Origin: an uncultured Ruminococcus sp.
GTDB lineage: Bacteria; Bacillota; Clostridia; Oscillospirales; Acutalibacteraceae
Direction: 5' to 3'
Length of the DNA: 57,595 nt
Assembly (NCBI GenBank): GCA_902773325.1
Contig: CACYDW010000042.1
Coordinates: 1 to 57,595, forward strand
This document shows positions 26,301 through 34,369 of this stretch, one piece after another. Below the pieces are notes generated by a model that was given only the letters and a program-made list of their open reading frames with translations, was not told the DNA's origin and searched no databases. The position numbers were made by a program, and so were the translations under genes. The first letter of the stretch is position 1, and each line of letters opens with the position of its first letter.

Positions 26301-29300
26301 AACTATCCTTCAAGTATTGTGTATAATGCGGATTGGAATTCAACAGCAGGCTTGGCTTGGAACAAAGCTACTACGCACAATTTTATTAGTGCGGCTGACT
26401 TGAATTCAAAAAATACTGTGGAGATAACCGATTGGTCAAGTTCTTCATGGTCAAGCACCCTGTCCGGCTACACGGTAAACGGATATGATTACTCTGCCGT
26501 TCACCATACCAATAACTATGATTCGGTAGTCGGCAGCAATGATGATGTGTTCTATCCGGTAGGTAATACAACAAAGGGTATCACCTATCGACTGACGGAT
26601 ATGTTTGCCGGAACGAATAAGGTTGACTTTGACACGAGAGCATTTAACAGCACCGGCAATAAGAATGTGGTGTCATTACAGTACGGTGAGTGGGCTACCT
26701 TTAGCAAGCAGTTCAAAAAGGGAAGTACCATGAAGGTTACACAGCTTGATTATCTCTCATCGCCTGTTTTTGCCGTTCCAACTAATACTGCATCGGGTGA
26801 CCGTACCACATCTTATAATGATGGTACAGGCAGACTCGTATCAGACTACTATACAACCTATACAACGCCGAGCGGTACTGGTACAAACGTTGAAATGTAC
26901 TACGCAGGTGTATATGACGGCGATGATGTGAGAGATACTCCTGCAAATCATACCAAAACAATGTACAGCGGTAAAACAAATTACTGTGGCAGCAGTAACA
27001 TACATCTTGAAACAACGTCTTCTTCAACAGCAACAGTTACTACTCATACGACAGGAGTTGTGAAGTCAACATCTTCATCTGCAACTACCACGACACACGT
27101 GTTTGTAGACCCCTCCGATGTTGATAACCCCTATGCACACGTAAGACAGGTAATTGTTAATGCTCCTAAGGTCTATGACCTGACTGTAAGAAAGTCTTTG
27201 GAAAACGGCGATACGGACTACAGCCAGACCTTTACGTTCAAGATTGAATTCGACAGCGTATTTGGCGGCGATGATGCAGCCGATGCCCTTATGCACGTTG
27301 GACAGGTACCTGTTAAGAAGTATGTTTACAACAGCAGCACAGGCACATATACCGAACAGGCTCAGACGTATCTGACGAGGGTTGACGATAGCACAGGTTC
27401 GTTTACATTAAGTGCAAATGATTATATCGTGATCATGGGCATACCTGCCAATACACATTATGACATCACAGAGGATTATAATGCACTGTATGAGATTGAT
27501 ACGACAAACTCCATGAACCTTAGCGGAACAATGACTGACGATATTACCGCTCAGGCTTACAACAAGCGCAAGACCGGTGAGATCAATATCAGCAAACTCA
27601 TTAAAGACACCAGCGGTCAGAATTCTGATTCTGATACAAATGAGTTTGAGGTTCACCTGAAAGTCATTACTCCGAGCGGTGTTCATCTGAGCGAGTATGA
27701 TATTGTCACGACGATCACAGCTTATGGCGGAGGCGACCATTGGACAGAAGCACAGAAAAACGCGTGTGACCCGTTTGGTACGTATGTGTTCACGATCAGG
27801 TATGGTGAAAATGTTTGCATAAGCGGACTGCCTTATGGTGTTGAATACTACGTTGAAGAGGTTCTTGCAGACGGTCAGAATTATTATGTACACCTTGACG
27901 GCGATACATCGGGCACGGTGCAGGATAAAGTATTAAACACAACTCCGGTTACCTACGAACCGTTTGATGCTGACGTCGATATCACCAACTACCAGCAATA
28001 TCTGAGCTTTGAAAAGAAGGTTCTGATCAACACGGCAGACAACCCTGTTGACGCTGATATTATGAGTGCTATCAGTAATACTGCATTTGAGGGCTTGAAA
28101 TTTGGTATCAGTATTGAAGACGATGAAACCAGTACCGCAACGAATACTACAGCTCAGACGGTTGATGCGGATGACGCTAATACGGTAGTCAATAAGGGTA
28201 CAATGGGCAGCGATGTTTCTCAACACGCTTGCCTGTATCTTAAGATGCAGTCGGCTGACAGCAGCACCGATAATCAGGCATTCACAATCAAGGTTACAGA
28301 TTCAGCGAATCATGAGTACTCAAAGCTGTATTTCATGAAGCTGGACAGTGAACAGAAGATCGTGATACCTCTCAGTGAGCTTGAAAACAGCGGCTTGAAT
28401 CTGACTTCTATCTCCACGATTGCGATCTGTCCTGAAACCAGCGATCCATATATCTGCGGAGATCTTCTTGTAAATGAAGTGGGCTATGGAGGTTTTGACG
28501 AGCTTACCGAAACCAAGTATTATAATGAAGGATACAATCAGTATTTTGAACCGAATTCAAAAACCACAAGTGACGGTTCGTTTGACCTCACGAACGATTA
28601 TAATGTAAGCGGAAGTCGTTTGATGGAAACGAATCCGTATGATGAGGATGATCAACGCCCGAAAAATCTGATCGTTTTTGATCAGCAGTTCCAAGGCGGC
28701 GAGCGGCTGCACGTAACAGAAACGGAAGACACTGCATTTGAAACCACCTACAGCTATAGCGGCACGGGTAACAACGGCGGAGTTTCAAAGGCAGGTGACG
28801 GCAATGAGCTTTACTTTAGCGTTACGAAAAAAGATCAGGTGCTCTATACCAACGAGCTTCTCACCGAAAACCTGACAGTTACCAAAAATATCAATGTTGC
28901 ATCGTCTGTTGATCAGACCTTCAATTTCACTGTAACATTTTCTAATGTAGCGGGACATGAACTGACAAGTGCTCCTGTTACCAAGAATTTTAGTATTACC
29001 GTTCCGGCTGGATATACGACTGCACAGTATGTAGTCAATAATATTCCGATTAACACTTCCTTTGCGGTAGCGGAGGATAACAGCAATACGATTTATGTGC
29101 TGGACACATCGAGTTCTATTCTTTCAGGCAAAATAACAGCAGGCGGCGGTTCAGCTACTGTTGTTAACAACCAGAATCTTCCTCCGGTTGAAATGCCCGA
29201 AGCCGGCGCGTTCCCGCCGTTTGTGAACTATACGATTCTCGGTATCAGTGTGATGGGTGTATCACTCATTGCGTTGGCTATATACAAACGCAAGCTGCAG

Positions 29301-29339
29301 GCAGCAGTAATCAATACGGTGAATGAGAGGGAGGTATAA
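23322..29339 (+). CDS. Large fibro-slime domain adhesin, probable pilus tip protein
   Basis: A 2005-residue exported protein. Signal peptide is residues 1-40 (MTNVSKRQLNKF then a hydrophobic run, cleaved near AGAADT). A beta-rich module at 40-150 (VYFDTSNTG, YYYAF, NNIIFC) resembles CBM26-type carbohydrate-binding modules. A fibro-slime/PA14-like domain spans about 620-835 with its hallmark GDDDVWVFLDDKLVLDMGG. A second carbohydrate-binding-like module with NSNWSSNNAKFGAW is at about 935-1050. Residues about 1270-1940 form several pilin-like beta-sandwich domains (LTVRKSLENG, EINISKLIKD, LTVTKNINV). The C-terminal sorting signal is MPEAG (1958-1962), a membrane helix and KRK. First gene of the pilus operon; likely the tip. 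Confidence 0.88.
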   Translation: MTNVSKRQLNKFVAVLLSIALLLTSVASLFAISNNRAGAADTITVYFDTSNTGTGSSYGWSKTMSDVYYYAFKDSSNNTGSLKKMTATGEDGKDGGKLFSATFNSSYNNIIFCTASSFPDGNDKRKQTYHLTAENSGIYILNGTTYGVGEVEYQNMYRYGTYEGVTDYAGQKFKLCNMTDAAVTLNLIYTNGTETVTETKTVSARATGVDVTIPSAGTGKTPYKQVTVQGASGSVNLKTYIFSEGKIIGSTFYYGVTQNLPIGTLDYGDGKTLCYRGTDFTGKSAVTKKLYFSKDYFPAGLTSLTVKTAAGTYSTSAITTDGNASYETTADVVVAADEIFSIIVNNGTNTITYNLTWDDISRNLATISDNVAYINSTRTVQSDDNVYVDANGKQHPYRTVKADFFDYQYDKFKYYYNHVASDVESEKGTAKRPYVAVNAALSRSSYGSTSYPLYLGQFWLPLTTGGSYDTSTLAYTGAHAEKQRVGHNNDLETYWIRDTQTGYDMNFGFGELLKNFTWAANLAYRTDDQASGTYKPYDAVVQGLVYPTLDTYADGSYKLMATQSVPLPYFDPTWWTGTFSTSMTDGNKSGSDHTRTVSVNKAEYLTEYDELPFPFFEIDASEVSFQNGYSSDRMLTDNTDRYEGKYYLFDSNKHSIYVNNSGLTITGAEGEGLVYDAYGDGKYSNSQPGLFPFNTTDDNNSADLHYGFGIQYTMDFYYNENGTLNGEADGIPITFTFQGDDDVWVFLDDKLVLDMGGAHKNAIGEINFHTQSVYIGAAETISSSNKNNVVSTGKNEKTQTFAQLGINNLTIGKHKITMYYLERGMLNSNLYVMFNLPTALTTWELQEDTDFSGINAAFIDSVRYVADNDVFNYSIENMGTLADDVVGSGYKAPSYGTVNRSDAESTTTKTTALSSGTAPSPTPTQTTVVKPKRIYLEPNSNWSSNNAKFGAWMFNSSTNVYVPAKWDADVGKWYVDYMNEYGNGVKWLRFDPNNYPSSIVYNADWNSTAGLAWNKATTHNFISAADLNSKNTVEITDWSSSSWSSTLSGYTVNGYDYSAVHHTNNYDSVVGSNDDVFYPVGNTTKGITYRLTDMFAGTNKVDFDTRAFNSTGNKNVVSLQYGEWATFSKQFKKGSTMKVTQLDYLSSPVFAVPTNTASGDRTTSYNDGTGRLVSDYYTTYTTPSGTGTNVEMYYAGVYDGDDVRDTPANHTKTMYSGKTNYCGSSNIHLETTSSSTATVTTHTTGVVKSTSSSATTTTHVFVDPSDVDNPYAHVRQVIVNAPKVYDLTVRKSLENGDTDYSQTFTFKIEFDSVFGGDDAADALMHVGQVPVKKYVYNSSTGTYTEQAQTYLTRVDDSTGSFTLSANDYIVIMGIPANTHYDITEDYNALYEIDTTNSMNLSGTMTDDITAQAYNKRKTGEINISKLIKDTSGQNSDSDTNEFEVHLKVITPSGVHLSEYDIVTTITAYGGGDHWTEAQKNACDPFGTYVFTIRYGENVCISGLPYGVEYYVEEVLADGQNYYVHLDGDTSGTVQDKVLNTTPVTYEPFDADVDITNYQQYLSFEKKVLINTADNPVDADIMSAISNTAFEGLKFGISIEDDETSTATNTTAQTVDADDANTVVNKGTMGSDVSQHACLYLKMQSADSSTDNQAFTIKVTDSANHEYSKLYFMKLDSEQKIVIPLSELENSGLNLTSISTIAICPETSDPYICGDLLVNEVGYGGFDELTETKYYNEGYNQYFEPNSKTTSDGSFDLTNDYNVSGSRLMETNPYDEDDQRPKNLIVFDQQFQGGERLHVTETEDTAFETTYSYSGTGNNGGVSKAGDGNELYFSVTKKDQVLYTNELLTENLTVTKNINVASSVDQTFNFTVTFSNVAGHELTSAPVTKNFSITVPAGYTTAQYVVNNIPINTSFAVAEDNSNTIYVLDTSSSILSGKITAGGGSATVVNNQNLPPVEMPEAGAFPPFVNYTILGISVMGVSLIALAIYKRKLQAAVINTVNEREV

Positions 29340-29473
29340 AAGGGAACATTGGTTCTTGAACCAAGTCAAAAAAATGTCCGTTAAAATATGGCAGTCCGTT
29401 GTTGTGCGGTGCGCCTGCCATATCCACAATGTCCGCACAACAAAAATTCATTTATCAAATGGAGGTAAATCTA
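29340..29473. other. Adhesin-pilin intergenic region with pairing RNA elements
   Basis: A 134-bp gap containing a perfect hairpin, TTGGTTC-TT-GAACCAA (29349-29364), and two interleaved perfect stems: 29386-29394 with 29415-29423 (9 bp), and 29399-29409 with 29433-29443 (11 bp). The geometry is that of an H-type pseudoknot. The pilin ribosome binding site follows 17 bp later. There is no T-run, so it is not a terminator. Confidence 0.75.
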
Positions 29474-31189
29474 ATGAAAAAGAAGACTTTCAAAAAGGCA
29501 GGCGTAGCAGTCCTTTCGATGGCAATGCTTCTCTCTATGGGAGCTATGGCTACCCCCGTCAGCGCAGCATCAACTGTTACTATCAACAAGCCGTCAGCTG
29601 CATCTGCAGTTGATTATCAGTATGTAAAAATTGCGGATGCAACACTGGTTAATGGTCGTTGGGAGTATTCAAACCTCAATGCGCTGTTTAATTCTGACCT
29701 TACTCTTGATGCTGCATCAGGTACGATCTTGACTAGTGCAGGAAAAAATCTTGGTGAGATTCTGAACCATAGTGCAGAGGCACAAGCGCTTGCAACCCAG
29801 CTTGCAAGCAGGGTTACAACCGGTACTGCTGCTGCAGGTGCAAGCCTTGCACCTGGTTACTACATTCTGAAGGATACCACAGGCAGTGCACTTCCTGTAC
29901 TCCTTTCCGTAACTGATGAAACTACCGATGCAATTGACGCAAAGGTTGTTGAACTTCCTTTCAACAAGACGATTACTAAGGTTGATGATGCTACTACTAC
30001 CGTTGCAACAGATGGCAAGACAGCTCTTGCAGATGTTACAGATACTATTAAGTTCCAGATTGCAACGGAGTTCCCGAAGTATGACAGCAATATTGTAAAG
30101 ACAGCCCAGAACGTTAAGTTCCAGGATTTTTCTACTGTTGTTTGGGATGAAGCAACTGGCGGTACTACTGAAACCGTTGCGGCAGCATACTATGAAGATA
30201 TAGGATCTGCTGTAGTGCTTCGTCATGTAGGCGACACAATTCCTCGTGCTGACGGTGATACGATTACAAAGCCTGAGATTACCTTGGATATTGGTGCAAC
30301 TGATATCGTTGACTTTGTAATCGTTGATATTCCGGAGGATAGCATTGATCTTGCTATGGACAGTATTGTTGTAAAGGTGGACAATGTAACAAAGACTACC
30401 GGGTTTACAGTTACAGAGGGCTTTACAGACGCAACAATCAATGATGGTACCGGTTTCAAAATTGTTTTTGATGACGATTTTGTAATTGCTAATGGTGGAA
30501 AATCTGTTGTTGTAGAGTATACGGGAACTTTGAACAATCCCGATGTTGACACCGATTCGAATAACAACAAATCTAAGGTTACATACAGCAACGACTTCTA
30601 TACAGGCGGCGGTGCTTTTGAGGCAGATGGTCTTACACCTAGAATAGACAAGGATAACCTTCCTGAAGATCCCACAAATCCCGGTGATCAGGAAGATCCC
30701 GATGGTCCTCCCACGACAGATGATAGTGAAGCAGATATTTACTGCACTATCTTTACGGTAAACAAGGTTGATGGTAACAACAATCAGCCTCTTACAGGCG
30801 CAGTATTTACCGTAACAAAATCTGATGGTACTGTAGTAGGCACAATGACAGCTACAGGTGCTACCCATGTACTCAAGGGTCTTAAGCCCGGTTCTTATAC
30901 TGTATCAGAAACCACCACACCTTCCGGCTACAAGAAGGCAGATGACTTTGTTATTACTGTTGCAACCACAGAAAATGGCACCACAGGATATACTGGTAAT
31001 GGCTTCTCTATCAGCACTCCTTCAGTTCCCGATGCTAAAACACTTACTGTAGAGAACTATCCCGGTCAGACCCTCCCCGGCACAGGTGGAATCGGTACAT
31101 ACCTGTTCACCTTCGGCGGCGCTGCGATCATTCTTCTTGCTGGCGTTATGTTCGTGTTCTACATGAAGAAGAGAAAAGCAGAGGACTAA
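29474..31189 (+). CDS. Major (backbone) pilin, LPXTG-anchored
   Basis: A 571-residue Gram-positive pilin. A signal peptide (MKKKTFKKAG, then a hydrophobic run to VSAAS) is followed by beta-sandwich domains. Near residue 160 ELPFNKTITK carries the lysine that in Spa-type pilins joins subunits. A SpaA-type isopeptide domain is at about 425-520, with the E-box glutamate in YTVSETTTPSGY. The sorting signal is LPGTG (534-538), a membrane helix and KKRKAED. The ATG at 29474 follows GGAGGT. It is the second gene of the operon and is followed by two class C sortases that would polymerise it. Confidence 0.92.
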   Translation: MKKKTFKKAGVAVLSMAMLLSMGAMATPVSAASTVTINKPSAASAVDYQYVKIADATLVNGRWEYSNLNALFNSDLTLDAASGTILTSAGKNLGEILNHSAEAQALATQLASRVTTGTAAAGASLAPGYYILKDTTGSALPVLLSVTDETTDAIDAKVVELPFNKTITKVDDATTTVATDGKTALADVTDTIKFQIATEFPKYDSNIVKTAQNVKFQDFSTVVWDEATGGTTETVAAAYYEDIGSAVVLRHVGDTIPRADGDTITKPEITLDIGATDIVDFVIVDIPEDSIDLAMDSIVVKVDNVTKTTGFTVTEGFTDATINDGTGFKIVFDDDFVIANGGKSVVVEYTGTLNNPDVDTDSNNNKSKVTYSNDFYTGGGAFEADGLTPRIDKDNLPEDPTNPGDQEDPDGPPTTDDSEADIYCTIFTVNKVDGNNNQPLTGAVFTVTKSDGTVVGTMTATGATHVLKGLKPGSYTVSETTTPSGYKKADDFVITVATTENGTTGYTGNGFSISTPSVPDAKTLTVENYPGQTLPGTGGIGTYLFTFGGAAIILLAGVMFVFYMKKRKAED

Positions 31190-31233
31190 TAAACTCCCTC
31201 CTTGTCACGTAATGTGACTGAATGAGAATCCCT

Positions 31234-31312
31234 CCTGCTCCCGCACGATCTGCGGCGGGAGCAGGTTTTCCAAAAGGCTTGACCGCACGGCTTGTCGAGC
31301 CTTTTGGAAAAC
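31234..31312 (+). terminator. Tandem hairpins between major pilin and sortase, possible attenuator
   Basis: Two adjacent perfect stems: 11 bp (31234-31244 with 31255-31265), followed by TTTTCC, and 15 bp (31265-31279 with 31298-31312). The first is terminator-like. As sortase genes follow in the same direction without a clear new promoter, it is probably leaky, giving more pilin than sortase mRNA, or it stabilises the pilin mRNA 3' end. Confidence 0.75.
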
Positions 31313-31331
31313 CCCTGAAAGGATTTTTATC

Positions 31332-32246
31332 TTGAATTTCTTGAAAAAACACCGCGTGCTCGTTGTTATACTCATCGGGCTTGTTTATTTTGCGGGTGTA
31401 GCGGCTGTTTTATACCCTATTGTGAGCAATATGCTTTCACTTACGACTGCCAAAACCGAAATCAGCGCCTATGATAAAATGGTTGAAGATATGGACGAGG
31501 CGGAACTGAATAATATGCTTGAGAATGCCGAAAAGTATAACAATGACATCGCAAACGGCAACTATCACAATGGTTATGAAACGGCTCTTAATGAGTATGG
31601 CGGAATCATCTGTTATGTAGAGATTCCCTCTATCAACGTTTATCTTCCTGTTTATTACGGTACAAGCAATGATGTGCTTGCAAAGGGCTGCGGATTTTTA
31701 GAGAACACCTCGTTTCCGATCGGCGGCACGAGTACACATAGCGTGATATCCGGACATACGGGACTGCCCACCGCTGATATGTTTACGAACCTCGACCGCC
31801 TTGTGATCGGCGACACGTTTTATATCCACATTTTAGGCAAAGTACTTGCCTACGAAGTCGATAACATAGAAGCGGTCATGCCTGATCGTGTTGACCTGCT
31901 TGATGTGGTAGAAGGCAGAGATTATATTACGCTTCTCACCTGTACTCCGTACGGTATCAACGACAAGCGGCTGCTTGTAAGAGGAAAGCGTATAGAATAT
32001 TATGAGCCTGAAGCTGTTCAGGCGGCGGTTGTAACTGCCAATAATGACAGTGCAGATGAAGGACTCAGCGATGAGATCGTTCATGAACTGATCAAAATTA
32101 GCTTGATAGTGATTTTATCCGTGGCAGTATTCGCTGCGGCTTGTATATGGCTCTGGATGACGGAAAAAAAGTTCCGCACCATTGCGGCGGCCGCTGAAAA
32201 GACTGATGATGATCCGGAGGACGACCATGGCGAAGAAAAAGAGTAA
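31332..32246 (+). CDS. Class C (pilin-polymerising) sortase 1
   Basis: A 304-residue membrane transpeptidase. Membrane helices lie near residues 8-30 and 252-275. The catalytic residues are H142 (SGHTGLP), C204 (TLLTCTPYG) and R213 (KRLLVRG), typical of class C sortases that link pilin subunits at LPXTG. Start is TTG (31332), 9 bp after AAAGGA; no ATG fits. I see no clear lid motif in the N-terminal region. It overlaps sortase 2 by 20 bp. Confidence 0.92.
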   Translation: MNFLKKHRVLVVILIGLVYFAGVAAVLYPIVSNMLSLTTAKTEISAYDKMVEDMDEAELNNMLENAEKYNNDIANGNYHNGYETALNEYGGIICYVEIPSINVYLPVYYGTSNDVLAKGCGFLENTSFPIGGTSTHSVISGHTGLPTADMFTNLDRLVIGDTFYIHILGKVLAYEVDNIEAVMPDRVDLLDVVEGRDYITLLTCTPYGINDKRLLVRGKRIEYYEPEAVQAAVVTANNDSADEGLSDEIVHELIKISLIVILSVAVFAAACIWLWMTEKKFRTIAAAAEKTDDDPEDDHGEEKE

Positions 32247-33120
32247 ATTTCTGCGCAGGCTTCCTCTTGTAGGTATATTTTTACTTCTTGTAGTTGGCTT
32301 GTGTATGTTTATGTACCCCATTGTGGGTGAATGGTATACGGAATATACTGCACGGACGGAGATTTCTGCCTATAACGATGCCGTCCAGAAAGCAGGCAAC
32401 AGTGCCCTGATGGAAATGGAAAAGCAGGCGATTTCCTATAATGCTGCTCTTGCTGCCAATAAAACAGAAGAAATATCTTCTATCAACTATGACAGCCTGA
32501 TGGCAGTTGCGAACTCTATGGGCTATATTGAAATTCCTAAAATCGGTGTATATCTGCCGATTTATAAGGGCTTGTCCGATGAGGTTCTGCGGAAGGGTGT
32601 CGGACATATGGAGGGTTCATCTCTTCCGATAGGCGGAGAGAGCACGCATTGTGTGTTAGCGGGTCATACCGGACTGCCGTCTGCCAAGATGTTTACCGAT
32701 CTCGATTTGCTGCACATAGGAGATGCTTTTTATGTGCACGTCTTGAATAAGGTTATGAAATATGAGATCGATCAGATCATAACGGTTTTGCCGAATGAGA
32801 TGAACGCTGTAAGCATTGTCGAGGGTGAAGATTATGTGACCCTTGTTACCTGTACACCTTACGGTATCAACAGTCACCGTTTGCTTGTGCGCGGCAAAAG
32901 AGTGCCCTATGAAACGAAAACTATGGAAACTGAACCATTCTGGCCTGTGATCAATCCAACAGAGGAACAGGTTCCTGTCAGAACGATCGCATGGCATGGC
33001 GGTGCGTGGCTGTTCGGTGCGGTGCTCGTGATCGTTATCCTGATTCTCATCTTCCCGTCACGCAAAAAACGTCGTAAAGATAAAAAGGTCGGCGATCATA
33101 CCGACAATCATTCAGAATAA
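32227..33120 (+). CDS. Class C (pilin-polymerising) sortase 2
   Basis: A 297-residue sortase about 50% similar to sortase 1 by eye. It keeps AGHTGLP, TLVTCTPYGIN and HRLLVRG, with a membrane helix at residues 10-32 and another near 262-282. The start at 32227 follows GGAGGAC and lies inside the end of sortase 1, so translation is coupled. One of the two may polymerise the backbone, the other attach tip or base; that division is inference. Confidence 0.92.
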   Translation: MAKKKSKFLRRLPLVGIFLLLVVGLCMFMYPIVGEWYTEYTARTEISAYNDAVQKAGNSALMEMEKQAISYNAALAANKTEEISSINYDSLMAVANSMGYIEIPKIGVYLPIYKGLSDEVLRKGVGHMEGSSLPIGGESTHCVLAGHTGLPSAKMFTDLDLLHIGDAFYVHVLNKVMKYEIDQIITVLPNEMNAVSIVEGEDYVTLVTCTPYGINSHRLLVRGKRVPYETKTMETEPFWPVINPTEEQVPVRTIAWHGGAWLFGAVLVIVILILIFPSRKKRRKDKKVGDHTDNHSE

Positions 33121-33142
33121 ACAAAGCCGAGGAGGATTTGCT

Positions 33143-34207
33143 ATGAAAAAGAGATTATTGTGCCGCATATCTGCATGGAGTGTGGTTTTGCTGATGGTGT
33201 GCATGAACCTCATCGTTCCGGTCAGTGCCGATGGAGGAAGTTCCGTTACCGTCAGTGTTACACCTCAGGCAGAGGGCATGACGCTTGCCATCTATGAAGC
33301 GGCAGACTACATTGACGGACACTATGTGCTCAACACAAATTTCTCCGGCTGTGATGTTGCTCTCGAAAATGTTGCTGAGGCATCTGCTGCACAAGCTGCT
33401 GCCGAAAAGTTAGCTGCGTTTGCTGCTGCCCATGAGATTTCCGGCAAAGATGCCGCTATCGGACAGGACGGTACGGTTACATTTGACGGTCTTTCCGAAA
33501 ATGAAAAGCTGTATCTGATCGTTCAGACCTCCGGCAAGAATATAGTCATTCAGCCGATGTTAGCGGCTGTTCCGTATTACACTTCTGACGGCGGATATCA
33601 CAATACAGTATCGATTCAGGCAAAATTCAATGTGATCGAGCCGAAGGGTGCAGTGATCCTGATCAAGACGGATCGTGCTTCTAAGCGGCTTCCAGGCGCG
33701 GAGTTTACGTTCAGTGAGGAACGTGTTGTTGACGGTAATGCAGAATGGGTCGTTATATCTGAAAAGCTTGTTACAGATGTCAACGGTCAGATTGTGGTGG
33801 AAAACCTTCCCTATGGTACCTACAGCTTTACAGAAACAAAAGCACCCAAGGGCTTTGCGATCGATAAAACCCCCCATGTATTCAAAATTGATTCCGAGGG
33901 TACAGTAAAGCTTGAAAACGGTTTTTATACTGCGGAGAGCGGTTCACCCTACGTGTTGTTTGTTGCCAACTCTCCTATTACGGATCAGCCTGATTCCTCC
34001 GGAGATAAGAGTGACATTCAGAAGAGCGATCAAAGCAGTGACCAGAGCAGTGAGCAGTCATCCAGGCAGGAAACCAGCCAGTCATCTGAAGGTGTATATA
34101 CAGGTTCAGACAGCAATACATGGCTGATCGTGTTCGGTTGTGTTGGCGGCGGTGCACTTGTTGTAGCAATTATTCTGGTTATTGTATCCGGCAAGAAAAA
34201 GAAGTAA
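33143..34207 (+). CDS. Minor pilin with SpaA-type domain, probable base subunit
   Basis: A 354-residue exported protein. Signal peptide is residues 1-30. Next come a beta-rich domain with an Ala-rich helix (about 75-100), and a SpaA-type isopeptide domain at about 170-270 (KGAVILIKTDRASKRLPGAEF, E-box YSFTETKAPKGF), followed by a Ser/Gln-rich stalk. The C-terminus has a membrane helix and a Lys tail, but no LPXTG: the nearest is VYTGS before the helix. It is 22 bp from sortase 2, with a good GGAGG. It is likely the last subunit attached to the wall. Confidence 0.88.
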   Translation: MKKRLLCRISAWSVVLLMVCMNLIVPVSADGGSSVTVSVTPQAEGMTLAIYEAADYIDGHYVLNTNFSGCDVALENVAEASAAQAAAEKLAAFAAAHEISGKDAAIGQDGTVTFDGLSENEKLYLIVQTSGKNIVIQPMLAAVPYYTSDGGYHNTVSIQAKFNVIEPKGAVILIKTDRASKRLPGAEFTFSEERVVDGNAEWVVISEKLVTDVNGQIVVENLPYGTYSFTETKAPKGFAIDKTPHVFKIDSEGTVKLENGFYTAESGSPYVLFVANSPITDQPDSSGDKSDIQKSDQSSDQSSEQSSRQETSQSSEGVYTGSDSNTWLIVFGCVGGGALVVAIILVIVSGKKKK

Positions 34208-34226
34208 AACCATTTGAGTTTGTCAA

Positions 34227-34260
34227 ACGGATATTTCTGTGTGAAATATCCGTTTTTTTT
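34227..34260 (+). terminator. Terminator of the pilus operon
   Basis: An 11-bp stem (ACGGATATTTC, 34227-34237, with GAAATATCCGT, 34243-34253) and TTTTTTTT. It ends the pilus operon before the carboxypeptidase gene. Confidence 0.93.
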
Positions 34261-34369
34261 CTTAAAACCATACAAAAATTAAATGATATGTGGTATAATG
34301 TTATTATCCTATGCTGATAATGGAGTTTGTATGGGTTTGTCTGATATTTATCAGCAGAAAGGAATGTCT

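Noticed and set aside
29717-30868. 383-codon antisense frame opposite the major pilin
   Set aside because: It mirrors the Thr/Val-rich codon use of the pilin, has Cys/Ser/Ile-rich nonsense composition and no start signals.
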